A stretch of 64,000 nt of DNA. It comes from Cololabis saira. Its lineage: Eukaryota; Chordata; Actinopteri; Beloniformes; Belonidae. Below are positions 35,882 to 48,500 of the stretch, piece by piece (the stretch's first letter is position 1; every line of letters starts with the position of its first letter). The stretch covers positions 4,337,058-4,401,057 of the forward strand of contig NC_084597.1 of assembly GCF_033807715.1 (NCBI RefSeq), in the 5' to 3' direction. The notes under the pieces are model-generated. The model was given only the letters and a program-made list of their open reading frames with translations. It did not search any database and was not told the DNA's origin. A program made the translations under genes and the position numbers.

Positions 35882-36366
35882 TTTTCAGAGTTTTTTTGGA
35901 GAGGCGGGAAGCACTTTGAGGGAAAACCCGGTTTGAAGGGCTGTGGCCATGGCTGGGGGAGGAGGTGGAGGGGTTTCTCCGCTGGGGCCCTTGCCGCCGA
36001 TGTGGTATCACCGGGGACCCTCAGCCGAGCTGCAGCCGAGGAGCTGCTGGCCAGAGCCGGCAGGGACGGCAGCTTTCTGGTGCGCGAAAGCGAGAGCGTC
36101 AACAGGGCATGTACTGTTTCACAAGCATGTCCACACCTGCAGAATCCTACCAGACGATGAGGGATTTCTGGCAGTACAAACGTCTCAGGGTGTACAGTAG
36201 TACAACGATTCTTCAACGTTGTCAACAATGAATTCCATTGTCGACAATTGTCGCCAGACGTGTTTTTCCATGGAGTGAGGCTGCATGCACGACAGCGTCT
36301 GAGCGCAGCTGCGGGTAATAAAACTTAAAAAGTTTGGGAGCATTTTAACCCGGATACCCCGAATAA

Positions 36367-36480
36367 AAAGATTACTTGCAAGGTTTGCAAAGCCGACCTT
36401 CCTCATCACGGAGCACGCCGGTAATGCATTTGAAAATGCACGTCGGAGTGTTGAACGAAACGGACCCGCCTTGGTAAGAT
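36367..36480 (+). pseudogene. BED zinc-finger exon remnant in hAT A copy 2
   Basis: ITTCKVCKADL-like residues with the C-x2-C pair, then a frame break near 36410. The donor-like CCTTGGTAAGATATT matches the hAT A copy at 867-980. Confidence 0.6.
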
Positions 36481-36924
36481 ATTAGCGTATTTTGGCTTTA
36501 AAAGAAAGCTTTAACGTTATGCCTGACTGTGCCTGACAAAAGTATTTTAAATTAAATTAAGTCAGATATCTGGGAGAAACTGCGTTTAGTGTCTGTGGAG
36601 CATCTTGGGACGCAGTCGGTCAGCAACAGTCTCTCCCTCCACAGCAATGTAATGGCCAAGCGATTCATTTATTCAATTAATTCGTTTAATTCTTAACTTT
36701 GTTTATTTTATGTAATTTATTAGTATTATTTGAGCCACTCACAGCCTACTCTCGTTGCTATAACCTCAATTATAATTGATGCAGCGCGAAAAGCGAAAAA
36801 AAGGCTTGTGCGAACATGTCAATGATGGATTTGCATCTAACTTTCGGTCAGGTGCCTATGAACTGTCAATTATCCATCAAACTCCACAATGATCATGTTA
36901 ACATTAAACCAGATAGATTTGTCT

Positions 36925-37110
36925 GTACATTTCTGTTGCGGGACGGGAGAAGACAACTAAAACCATGCATCTTTATTGTGCGCCGTGCGGGCATGAATTC
37001 ATGAGTTTTGCGGGATGGGCGGGAGTGGAACACACGTTGCGGGCAGGTAATGGTCAGAAATGCAGCGGGAGCAGGATGAAGAAAACAGTCCCGCTATAGC
37101 AGGGCTCTAG
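36925..37110. repeat. GC-rich sub-repeat GCGGGA...GGGCTCTA
   Basis: TTGCGGGACGGGAGAAGACA, CATGAATTCATGAGTTTTGC and TAGCAGGGCTCTAGTG correspond, inverted, to 60625-60805. This is possibly a small element nested in the hAT. Confidence 0.55.
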
Positions 37111-37545
37111 TGCCATCTTTCTTGTGTTTATTATCATTTGCCACATAATTAAGCAACCTCATACTAAATTTTAAAAAAAATTACTAATTATCCGATTAGT
37201 CAACTAATCGTTTCAATAGTCGGTGACTAGTCGACTATTAAAATAGTCGTTAGTTGCAGCCCTAGTGTACAGCCCAAGCGATTCAAAACATTGCCAGAGT
37301 TGGTGTCGCTGTACCTGCAGCCCAGTCAGGGTCTGGTCACCACCCTGCTTTACCCTGTAGAGCGAGAGGAGACGGCAGGGACTATTCAGACGCAGAGGAT
37401 GAGAAGCCACCCCCACCCCTCGCTCTGCCTCCACCTCCACTCCCCCTGGACCAAACACACCCACGGGAGAGCACTCCTTCAGCTAATGGCCTGAGCACCA
37501 TTTCTCATGAATACCTGAAGGATCCCGCCAGCCGGTCCTGGGGGG

Positions 37546-38591
37546 CCACTCAGTTCAATTCAATTCAATTCAATTTTATTTATATAGCGTCTAATACAAA
37601 AAGTTGTCTCTAGACGCTTTCCAGAGACCCATACCCAGAACATGACCCCCGAGCAGTTATTACATAAACAATGGCAGGTAAAAACTCCCCTAGTGGAGAA
37701 AAACCTTAAGCCAAACAGTGGCCAAGGAAAAACTCCCCTTTAGGAGGGAAGAAACCTTGAGCAGGACCAGGATCATAAGGGGGGACCCTCCTGCCGAAGG
37801 CCAGACTGGTGGAGTCGGGGACGTCAGCAGCAAAGCAGGCAGGTGGAAGCAGCAACGGGATGACCAGGGGTGGGGACCGCAGGCCAGCACGCAGCTCCCG
37901 AAGCTCCGGCCCAATCATCAAGTCCCAGGTTGGGGTGCAGGGTCGGGGAAAGGTTGAAAAGGGGCAGGGCCAGGGAGAGGAGTCTTGAGGGACGAACCTT
38001 CTCCCCTGCCCAAAAGGGGCCGTTACCCTGCCCCCCTCACTCCCACACTGCAGGTTCCGGTGTCCGGCAGCGGATGCTGCAACATGGACAAAAGAGAGAA
38101 AAGGGAGGAGAAGGGGGGGCCAGCACAAGAAACTACAGGAGCGACTCTGACACACTAAAGTTTACACTACCTAGAGATTTACCAACACCAGCTAGAGGTT
38201 TACTAAACACTAACTATAGGCTTTACTAAACAGAAATGTTTTAAGTTTAGTTTTAAAGGTGGAGGTGGTGTCAGCCTCCTTAACCCAGATTGGAAGTTGG
38301 TTCCATAGTAATGGTGCCTGATGGCAGAACGCCCGCCCTCCAAATCTACATCTAGATACTCTAGGAACTACGAGTAAACCTGCACTTTTAGAGCGGAGAG
38401 CTCTGACAGGAACATAAGGCACTATCAGGTCTTGCAAATAATGCAGAGCTAAGCCGTTTTGGGCTTTATATGCAAGTAATAAAATTTTAAATTGGATTCT
38501 GAATTTTACGGGTAACCAATGGAGCGACGCCAACACTGGAGAGACGTGGTCTCTCCTGCTGATTCCTGTCAGTACTCGTGACGGTTTTAGG
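37546..38591 (-). mobile_element. LINE (L2/CR1-like), copy 3, inserted in the INPPL1 copy
   Basis: TTCAATTCAATTCAATTTTA marks the 3' tail of a minus-strand insertion. The coding end spans 38210-38591: RVLTGISRRDHVSPVLASLH, WLPVKFRIQFKILLLAYKAQ and PLLWNQLPIWVKEAD. The insertion coincides with loss of the whole phosphatase region of INPPL1. Confidence 0.88.
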
Positions 38592-38990
38592 CGAGGAGGT
38601 GTCGGAGCAGGAGCGTTGGACGATCAGTCGTGCTTCGTGCTCCAGATGGCAAAGACCGTGAGTGAGAGTGAATTTCCTGGACAGCCTCCTCGTGCACCAT
38701 CAGCACCTCCGCCTTCTTCGTGGTTAGCCAATGGGTTTAGGTCTGGACGCCTGCAGCACCTTCCCACCCAGAAACCCCATCACGGAGAGTATTGCAGAGG
38801 ACATGCCAGAGGAAGCACTTTGGGGCAGCAGTAGTTCATCTTTGTCTGTGGGCGAATCTTCAGTCGAGGAGTGGCTACGGAGACTGGGCCTGGAGAGGTA
38901 TGAGCAGGGCCTTCTGCACAACGGCTGGGACGACCTGGAGTTCCTCAGTGACATCACTGAGGAAGAAAAGCATCACTACAAATAACTCTT
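38592..38990 (+). pseudogene. inppl1: INPPL1 (SHIP2) copy: C-terminal segment with SAM domain
   Basis: DDQSCFVLQMAKTVSE (from 38618) corresponds to the conserved C-terminal SHIP2 motif before the SAM domain. In another frame, PPRNPITESIAEDMPEEALW is followed by SVEEWLRRLGLERYEQGLLH and NGWDDLEFLSDITEEE (38750-38970), the SAM domain. INPP5D lacks a SAM domain, so INPPL1 is the parent. The last SAM helix is lost (a stop follows EEEKHHYK at 38984). A frameshift separates the two pieces near 38740. Confidence 0.88.
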
Positions 38991-39309
38991 GGCTGTAAAA
39001 GCAGGGATGACATTACGCCCTTTGCCACGCTCGTTTAGACATATGATCGATGTCCTTATGGAGGCGCAGGTATGTTGTACCGTCAGATCTGACCTGTAGC
39101 TGTAAGATGGAATTTAACGTTTGTTGGTTTGAGGCGTTTTTTCATTCTGAGAGCTGAGGAGCGTCAGACTTTCACATTCAAGCTCAAAACAAAATGGAAA
39201 GATATCTTATTTTTCCCTTTTTTGACAATCCCTTAACTGTACATGTTTGTTTGGCTTGGTGTCTGAGGTAACACAAACCCCTTTTGGGTTTGTGTCTTGA
39301 GGGGGGAAG

Positions 39310-40638
39310 TGTTACATCCCACAGCCACTAACTACAACTCCCATTCAGGCCGTTGGATAGCTGTGTGGGTGCTCAGTGATGACTGGCTGTGCTGCTCTGT
39401 TCCTGGTTGGCTGACTGTACCATCCCCGGACCAGGATTGGCCGCTTCCTCTTCTTCTGCAGCTGGTGCCCGATTGCCAGCTCTATTTGAGGAGCTGCCTG
39501 AGAATGAGTCAGGGCAGCCGTGTGTAGCCTGCCCAGCTTGCCACTATTTGTTTGTGTTTGCAAACTTGGTAGTTCAATTTCAATTCAATTCAATTTTTAT
39601 TTATATAGCGTCTAATACAACAAAACTTGTCTCTAGACGCTTTACAAAGACCCATACCCAGAACGTGACCCCCGAGCAGTTATTACATAAACAATGGTAG
39701 GTAAAAACTCCCCTAGTGGGAGAAAAACCTTAAGCCAAACAGTGGCAAGAAAAACTCCCCTTTAGGAGGAAGAAACCTTGAGCAGGACCAGGCTCATAAG
39801 GGGGGACCCTCCTGCCGAGGGCCAGACTGGTGGGTCAGGGACGTCAACAGCACAGCAGGCAGGTGGAAGCAGCAACGGGATGACCAGGGGTGGGGACCGC
39901 AGGCCAGCATGCAGCTCCCAAAGCTCCGGCCCAATCAGCAAGTCCCAGGTTGGGGTGCAGGGTCGGGGAAAGGTTGAAAAGGGGCAGGGCCAGGGAGAGG
40001 AGTCTTGACGGACAAATCTCTCCCCCGCCTGCCCGGGCCGTTACCCTGCCCCTCTCACTCCCACGCTGCAGGATCCGGTGTTTTGCATTCAGAGATGCTC
40101 TTCGCCACCGGCAGAGGATGCTGCAACATGGACAAAAGAGAAAAAAGAGAAGAGAAGGGGGGGGGGGGGGGGGGCAGTACAAGAAACTACAGGAGCGACT
40201 CTAACACACTAGAGTTTACACTACCTAGAGATTTACCAACACCAGCTAGAGGTTTACTAAACACTAACTATAGGCTTTACTAAACAGAAAGGTTTTAAGT
40301 TTAGTTTTAAAGGTGGAGGTGGTGTCAGCCTCCTTAACCCAGATTGGAAGTTGGTTCCAAAGTAATGGTGCCTGATATCAGAACGCCCGCCCTCCAAATA
40401 TACATTTGGTGAATTAATTTTGTTATATCAGACTTTTTAACCTCCACTAATTTTGATGTAGTTGTGTGCCTTTATATTATGTTACTTTGTGGGAGGTTGG
40501 CTTCAGTTACTTTATTTTCATTCTGTTAACTTATCACACAAAAACAAACTAAAATAAATACCTTTAATATTTTATAGGATTTGTTTTGGTATTAATGCTT
40601 GCAAACCCCGTTCCCCTGACGAGCTGGGGTATGTAACA
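39310..40638 (+). mobile_element. Putative LTR split by a LINE
   Basis: A purine tract (TTGAGGGGGGAAG) directly precedes TGTTACATCCCACAG. The matching end GGGGTATGTAACA is at 40626-40638, after removal of the LINE at 39570-40408. The polypurine tract and TG...CA ends suggest a 3' LTR whose 5' partner is gone. No TSD is demonstrable. Confidence 0.45.
39570..40408 (-). mobile_element. LINE (L2/CR1-like), copy 4
   Basis: Same 3' tail (TTCAATTCAATTCAATTTTT) and 3' UTR as 37546-38160, truncated inside the C-terminal ORF at CGCCCGCCCTCCAAATATAC. It contains a G run of about 17 at 40157-40173. Confidence 0.88.
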
Positions 40639-41261
40639 CAAGTGTACACCTTTTGTCATACTTAATATCATACATGCTCATTTCTGCACTGTACTTTGAT
40701 TAAATGGTCAGTCCATCAATAAGGCACATTAACTCTTCGCTGGGCAATAAAGAGGCGAGTATCTAATCCACTTGTATCCCCTTAGTTCAATGGAGGCTTA
40801 ACCTGTGTCGAAAGCGGTATTCAAGGTTGCTGACCTCGGCGTGTTCCATACTTCATCATGCTGTCATGCTGGTTTTCTAGGTGATGTAAACACTAAACAT
40901 TCAATTCAGTTCAGTAGTGCCCAGTTGTGGGTACTGTGGATTGTCAGGGGGTTCAGTTTGGGAAACTTTCGTGTCTTTTTAGGAACATCGTCCTCAGTGT
41001 GAGCACGCACCACAGATTGATTCCATTTACATCTTAGATTAGCACCTTCATCTGAAAGTATTCCCTGTAATAAAGCCATCACTAACAATAAATGGGCTTG
41101 CCATCATTTTTATTACACAACATCAACCCAGTCACAGAAAATGTTAAAGGTAGGGTGTTACGAACTAACAAGAATGTGACCCAGGTTTGAGGAAATGATA
41201 CAGGAGAACTGACACGTGAAGACAATTGTGGTTTATTTAGGTCGAACTAAATCAAACAAAG
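40639..41261. other. Unassigned sequence
   Basis: No recognisable feature. Confidence 0.4.
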
Positions 41262-41405
41262 CCTAGTGAAATGAATACCGTTATCTGATCCGATAACTGT
41301 GGCAATGCCATACCTGGGTATTAATTCATTATTCAGCCATTTTACAACCGTTTCCGCGTCCTCTTTTCTTGTGGGGATGGCTTCAACCCACTTTGCCATC
41401 GTTCG
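41262..41405 (-). pseudogene. Retroviral-type integrase core fragment (endogenous retrovirus remnant)
   Basis: About 48 in-frame minus-strand codons read like the catalytic core of a retroviral integrase: an AKWVEAIPT segment, then the W-x3-ELIPRYG stretch and an SDNG motif with the second catalytic D. The rest of pol, the LTRs and the other catalytic residues are not visible nearby. It is an old, inert fragment. The Ty3/gypsy integrase family is an alternative, though the spacing favours a vertebrate endogenous retrovirus. Confidence 0.65.
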
Positions 41406-41863
41406 TGTTTTCCAGAAATGAAATGAAAATTGACTTCAAAATGATAATTTACTTAAAACGAGGAAAAGCAATGGTGATGAAATTTAATAAAGACGTGAAA
41501 ATGTAAATTGTGCTCAACCAAGGAAAAGGAAATGCAATGAAATTGAAATTAAGTGAAAATGATAATTGAACAATTGGTAGTTAGTGGGAATGCAAAAGAA
41601 TGCTGAATGAGAAATATGGCCCATCAAAAAATGAATCTACTGAAATAAAATAAAGTAGACTGAATGAATAAAATAACTGAACAAATTACCATAAAAAGGG
41701 TAAAATGAAGATGTAAAATGACAAAGAAATAATCAAAGTAAGTAAAAAATGTAAATAAGTGAAAAATCAAAATATTATTTTGATTTCTTATATTATTGTT
41801 CGTTGTTCTGTTTCCACTATTTTGTCTTTTGTAAAACAGAGTGTTCACTCCAGATCAAAAAAA
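41406..41863. other. AT-rich unassigned sequence
   Basis: Loose repetition of GTGAAAATG / AATGAAATT words; no gene. Confidence 0.4.
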
Positions 41864-42022
41864 AAAAATTTCAGTTTCAAATCTTTTTTTCAGTTTCAAA
41901 TCTTTTTTTTTCAGTTTCAAATTTTTTGTTCAGTTTCATACATTTGGCCCCGATCTGGCATAGGGGGCGTGGAATCAACTGAGAGGGGCGTGGCATCAAC
42001 TGAGAGGGGCGTGGCATCATGA
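41864..42022. repeat. Two adjacent short tandem arrays
   Basis: TTCAGTTTCAAATCTTTTTT-like units (about 4) at 41864-41945 are followed by GGGGCGTGGCATCAACTGAGA units (about 3) at 41967-42020. Confidence 0.88.
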
Positions 42023-42159
42023 GTGACAGCAGAACAGAGAAGGCGGGGGACGTTCCTCAGTCATGTTGCCTTCAGGAAACGTAGGTTGCAGAAGTTATCA
42101 GTAGAAGTATGATTCAACACTGTATATACACTATATTCACGTGATTGGCAGTGGAAAAA

Positions 42160-42358
42160 ACGGATACTAGTGACACATTTCTGTTTAAAAAGCTGTTTTA
42201 GACCGTACTTGGTAGTATGTGGAAGTGGGAAATGTCAAACTTTAAAGTGTGGCTGTTGAACTGTACAGTCTGGCATAGTTTATTGCTTTTATACTACGAT
42301 TGGTGCCAAGTACGGTCTAAAACAGCTTTTTAAACAGAAATGTGTCACTAGTATCCGT
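42160..42358. repeat. Perfect 53-bp inverted repeat
   Basis: Arm 42160-42212 (starts ACGGATACTAGTGACACATT) is the exact reverse complement of 42306-42358. The spacer is 93 bp. No TSD or known element terminus is evident at the arm ends. Confidence 0.97.
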
Positions 42359-43305
42359 ATTCATAAATCATGCTTGAGGTTTGGTGTGAAATTGTAAATC
42401 CATCGCTAACCTCCAAGTTAACCCCTCCGACTTACTGCCATTATTACAGATATTTGAATTAACTTCTCCATTTCCGCCCCCTTCGGATAATTTGACATTT
42501 TAGTCGAGTCTGTCATAATGATTTCCTGATAAAATAGTTGACGACGGAGATTAGCCTAAAGGGCAGGTCTGACAAGACGTGCCGTCCTGTCGCTGAAAGT
42601 GCTGACACTCGGGAGCAAACGCTCCAGAGTTCTGCAGACATGACCTCTTGTGTTGATGGATTTGGTCGAACGCTGTCTGTTTTTAATGGACAAACAGTAA
42701 CAAGACATCAGATAGGAATGATTGATGATGCTGGTGTGTTTGGTGAAGTGGTGGAGAGCTGCGAGTAGCAGAGCTTAAACAAGGGTCTGGAACGGAAAAA
42801 ACGGCATTGTTTTAGCTGACAGAGGGGCTTTCTAACAGTCTGGGGTTTGTTATATGAGATTTATTGTTCAGGAAATTGCTTCGATCTTAATGCTGCGGCA
42901 GCATCTTTCCCCCTCAAAATTGAATCTGACAGAGAACAACATGTCTTCCACTGCACGTCGCTGGAGCTGCTTTGGACACATTTCTCAGGAATAATGAGCG
43001 GAGGACTTGACCTTACTCGTCCTCACTTCTATCACCAACCCTTGATTGTTCAGCAATGATTCAGCGTTCGGTCTTCATCTCTGTTTCACTGGGTTGGTGT
43101 TGCTACCTGCAGGTAGCGATGGCCTAAAGGATTAAGACGAGAACAGTTTTAAATCCCCAGATGAACTGTTACATCGCTGATTCTGGAAACGTCGTGAAAC
43201 TGTCCAATGATTTCCAAAATTCACAAATTTGTATTTTATCAACAAAAAGAACACATCAAATATTTAAAGTGAGGAAGTATATATTAAAAAATCATCCATC
43301 CGTCA
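42359..43305. other. Unassigned sequence
   Basis: No recognised gene. The open frames at 42538-42768 and 42847-43059 look ordinary in composition but match nothing I know. Confidence 0.4.
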
Positions 43306-43309
43306 TCAT

Positions 43310-43436
43310 CAATACATCCATCCATCCATCCATCCATCCATCATCCATCCATCATCCATCCATCCATCCATCCATCCATCCATCCATCCATCCATCCATC
43401 CATCCATCCATCCATCCATCCATCCATCCATCCATA
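43310..43436. repeat. (CATC)n microsatellite
   Basis: About 30 CATC units with two short interruptions. Confidence 0.97.
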
Positions 43437-43445
43437 CATTCATTC

Positions 43446-44094
43446 GGCCCTGTGTGAAATGGCCAGGGGGGCCCTCGCGCGTGAGCGTAGCGAGCGCGCG
43501 CGAAATTTTTTGGTTTTTCGGGTTGGATCGGGTGTCTATATGCGCAATTTTAACTCTCCAATTAGCAAAATACTGGATACCTTCCCCTGCCTCATCATCA
43601 TCTCTTGCCTCCACGCGGGGCCCCACGGCTGCTTGAGACCCAGTCGGATCGGTGATTTTTGTAACAAATTTATCAAACGAGCCCTTAAGAGAGGCATTAA
43701 ACTCTTCCATTTTCTTTAGTTTTTTTCTTTTTTCATCCCCTGATGGAAATTTCCTGAATCTGTCTCGTTCTCTCGACATTGTGTGACAGTTTGTTCCAAC
43801 TCCACCGTCTGGATCAGAGCAGCTTGTGTCTGCGCTTGGTCTGATCAGTTGTATTGAACAGACACGCGCATCATTGCACATATATTTATTGATATGCACA
43901 GACTAGTACACATTTAGGTCTGTAATGGAACGTGACTGTTGATATTTATAAGGGAAAAAACGAAAAAAAAAACGAAAAAAAAAAAATTGAAAAAAAAAAA
44001 AAAAAAAAAAACGGCCCATAGCGCGAGGCCCCCTGGGGCGCCAGCCCCCGTGCGGTCGCACGGTTCGCACACCCCTTGCGGCGGCCCTGCCACT
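43446..44094 (-). mobile_element. Truncated hAT element with N-terminal transposase segment
   Basis: The minus strand encodes [20 protein letters not shown] and [19 protein letters not shown] (43660-43780), typical of the basic N terminus of KIAA1586/ZMYM-like hAT transposases. The right end contains GGCGCCAGCCCCCGTGCGGT and GCGGCGGCCCTG, a CAGGGCCGCC terminus in reverse. A poly(A/T) run lies at 43960-44010. The left end runs into the (CATC)n array. No TSD found. Confidence 0.6.
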
Positions 44095-45867
44095 AGTGAT
44101 CCTCACATCGCTACACCACAGTCACAAGGGAGCAATTCCATCAAAATTATGCAGTTGCCAGAAAAATAGCATAAATGTTGTACGATTTACATTTCCCCCA
44201 ATGTAGATTTCATATCCAGCATGATCTCGGTAATCATGTAAACAAATGTGACCACGCCCAACCCTCAATTTGGCATTAAAGTTATAGCCTTAAAAAAAGG
44301 CAGCCATGTATCAATCGTGTCGTCTCCGTCGTCGCTTCAGACAAACCAACAGACGTCATGCTGGTAAGTGGAAATGTCAAGGCAGCTTTGCCAACGTAAT
44401 TAGGAATCTTCATTAGTGCGCCACAGATTTGCCCCTCAGCTCCTAAAGAAAGAATATTTAAAGTTGTGATCCAAATGGTGGCAGAAGAAGATACATCAGT
44501 AAAATTCATGAATTCATGCATATAAGTTCTCGTAGCTCGGTTTTCTTGAGGTAATCTGAGTGGGAAGAGATGTGCCGTTAGTGCTTCCCGTCGTACTAAT
44601 TGATTAGTTTAAGTTATCTGGAAACTGCCCCAGTTCTGTGGGTGTAAACACAAGAGCCCCTCAATTAGAAAGTGGGTTAAACCTAGAGGACATTTCCACA
44701 TGCACACACTACCAAAAACACATGAGGACATAGCAAATGTTATCTAGCAAATTGGTTTAGTGGAGCCGAGCGCACATTCCAGCAAATGTTTACAGTAAGG
44801 TGCTGATAAGTCTTCTTAGTTCTGAGCAGATAAACTTCAAATCTGTTATACTAATTTGTCACGTGATATAACGCATGAGGGGGGTTGAAACACATCTAAT
44901 CTTTCTCTAAAATAGCTTCCATCAGCACTGGTACGTTTTATGGAATCAAAACAGATAAAAGTGTTGGGATGCATTCACCCGTGTCTCACTTTTATCTCCA
45001 GTTTCTCCCTCTTTTTCTTCCTTGTGTGAACTATTCAGGTACATTTTGGTGAGTTTTTCTAGCAGACTAAGCAGTTTGTTCACCAAAGAAGCATTTTTGC
45101 TCGTGTCCTCCACAGAGGACATGCAAATTTTCAATTTATTCTGCAGTGACAGAGGAGGCGGCTCTGTGACTGGGATACAGACCGGTGAGCATTTCACTTT
45201 AATGCAAAAAAAACAGGAGAGAAGGTGAAAGAAGCTCAAACATTTAAGTGTGAGACATATTTAATGAATACATGCAAACAATGTTTAAATATTGTTTAAT
45301 AATTTGAAAAAAGAGAAAATTAGTATAACTTAAAAGGAACAGAGATCTTTAAAAAAACTAAATTCAGGACAAAATTAATGTAACGTTGTGTTTCTGTGAA
45401 AGGTATCAGTTTATGGAATAATCTGTAAACAGAAGACAAAGAATGCAAATCAAACATTACATTTAAAAGAATAATAAAAGCTAGTTTGATGAAGAAATAT
45501 GATAATTGTTAAGTTAGGTGGATTTTCAGTTTTCTTTCTCTCTTTTTAGCACCAGTCATATTTGTTTTCTTTGAATCAAAAAAGAATACGACTATCTGTG
45601 TTTGACGACAGCTATTTTGTCCTATTTTATGACTTTGTTGTAGTTTTTGTTTTAGTTTTTTGTTTGTTTGTTGTTTTTTATTTTAAATTACGTTTATTGG
45701 AAAGTGTTTTTTTTTTAATTGCGTAATTTGTAATTTGATTAGTTTTTTGTTATTACATTAATTGAAATTCAAGGAAAGGGACTTGTAATTATATTGAACT
45801 GTTTTGTTTTTCTTTTAATGAATGAAATAAAGAATAAAGAAATATCTTTTCACCTCCGTGGGGTAGC
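44095..45867. other. Unassigned sequence
   Basis: The minus-strand frame at 44946-45239 has protein-like composition (LQNKLKICMSSVEDTSKNAS) and could be a stray exon, but I cannot assign it. The rest is AT-rich. Confidence 0.35.
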
Positions 45868-46742
45868 TGGTGGCCTGGGTTCCGGGTTCTTCCTTGTCGA
45901 CTTCTGGTCTCTCAGGTGTGTTATACATCAAAATGTGCGTCTCCATCCTGTGACAACACGCATTACTTTTCTCAGTCAAAAGCGTTACCGTGGCGACGAT
46001 AGACGCCAAAAAGCGCGCCCACCCTTCATCTGACTGGTCCAGACTGAAAAAACTTCGCGCCTCAAGCCCCATAATACGGTTAGACGTACATGCACGACAA
46101 TTGGTACACACCTGTATCATGTCGCAACTTAAAGAAAAGTCTCTTGGCGCCATGGCCCAAACCCAACAGGAAGTCGGCCATTTTGTACATTTTGAATTAA
46201 TCGTGTAATTTTGGCGCAATTTATGCCATTCCTTCAGCAGTTAATACGGCCCGAACCGTAACGTGCACCCAAGTGTGTTATACATCAAAATGTGCGTCTT
46301 CATCCTGCGACGACGCGCATTACTTTTCTCCCTCTTCTTCCTCTTCTCCTCTCTTCTGATTGGTCGATATTTGATAGTTCACCAAAAGTCACCAAATTTT
46401 GCATGCAATAATAATAAATACATTTGATATTTCATGGTTTGCATTAATGGGTCAACAGCGCCCCCTAGAAAACCATGCCATAACTTTTGAATGGTTTGAC
46501 ATAAAGACTTGTGGGTGGTGTCATCGGACTCGGTATTGAGTACTTGACCTTCATTGGTGCAAATTAGCCCCGCCCCTTCTTCTGATTGGTCGATATTTGA
46601 TAGTTCCTATTTTCTGCCATAACTTTTGAATAGTTTGACATAAAGAGAAGTGGGTGGTGTCATCGGACTTAGTTTTGAGTCCTTGACCTTAATTGGTGCA
46701 AATTATACGCCCGAGGGCCCGTTCATCGCTGCTTGCAGCTTT
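45868..46742 (+). repeat. Interspersed repeat R, copy 3, rearranged
   Basis: Starts with a 50-bp piece (GTGGCCTGGGTTCCGGGTTC) shared with 49715-49775. It is then repeat R with part of the unit repeated out of order (the CAGGTGTGTTATACATCAAA segment occurs near 45914 and again near 46268). Ends at the standard TCGCTGCTTGCAGCTTTAAT. Confidence 0.8.
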
Positions 46743-46798
46743 AATTTCTTTTACTTCTTCATCACATCCAGACAGCAGACGCCGTTGTGGCTTTCTGA

Positions 46799-48333
<1,535 letters not shown>

Positions 48334-48456
48334 TGAGAAACTCATTTTGAAACTCTGGATGACCCCGTCCCCGTCCCATGGTCAAATCCTCCTCTTCCAT
48401 TATCTCCAGTGAGTGCTTGTAGGTCAGCTGTCACACCTGTTTACAATCCAGCACCT

Positions 48457-48500
48457 GGCCCGGTGGCCCGGTGGCCCGGTGGCCCGGTGGCCCGGTGGCC
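48457..48500. repeat. 9-bp tandem repeat GGCCCGGTG
   Basis: Five near-perfect units. Confidence 0.95.

Larger units (their letters stand above)
36198..37264 (+). mobile_element. hAT element A, copy 2, inserted in the INPPL1 SH2 sequence
   Basis: Ends TAGTACAACGATTCTTCAAC and CGTTAGTTGCAGCCCTA, with a perfect 8-bp TSD GTGTACAG (36190-36197, 37265-37272). The 1067-bp interior keeps the BED-finger exon (36367-36480) and a GC-rich sub-repeat (36925-37110). The rest of the transposase is deleted. Confidence 0.95.
35905..37545 (+). pseudogene. inppl1: INPPL1 (SHIP2) copy: SH2 domain and start of proline-rich region
   Basis: SHIP2 is a cytosolic inositol-polyphosphate 5-phosphatase with an N-terminal SH2 and C-terminal SAM domain. 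From the ATG at 35949, a glycine-rich start leads to MWYHRG, then in another frame LSRAAAEELLARAGRDGSFL and VRESES (the SH2 core with FLVR), then HKHVHTCRILPDDEGFLAVQ and TSQGVQ. A hAT element (36198-37264) splits the next codons. The frame resumes PKRFKTLPELVSLYLQPSQG, LVTTLLYPVE and an acidic/proline stretch, to GLSTISHEYLK near 37530. At least two small indels (about 36013-36020 and 36110) break the frame. No introns are seen across what should be several exons, which suggests a processed copy. It ends at a LINE at 37546. Confidence 0.85.

Noticed and set aside
43310..43436. CATC array considered as a CRISPR-like direct repeat
   Set aside because: Pure 4-bp microsatellite with no spacers, in a vertebrate genome.
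44946..45239. Minus-strand frame with protein-like composition, considered as a host exon
   Set aside because: No family recognised and no convincing paired splice sites or neighbouring exons; left unassigned.
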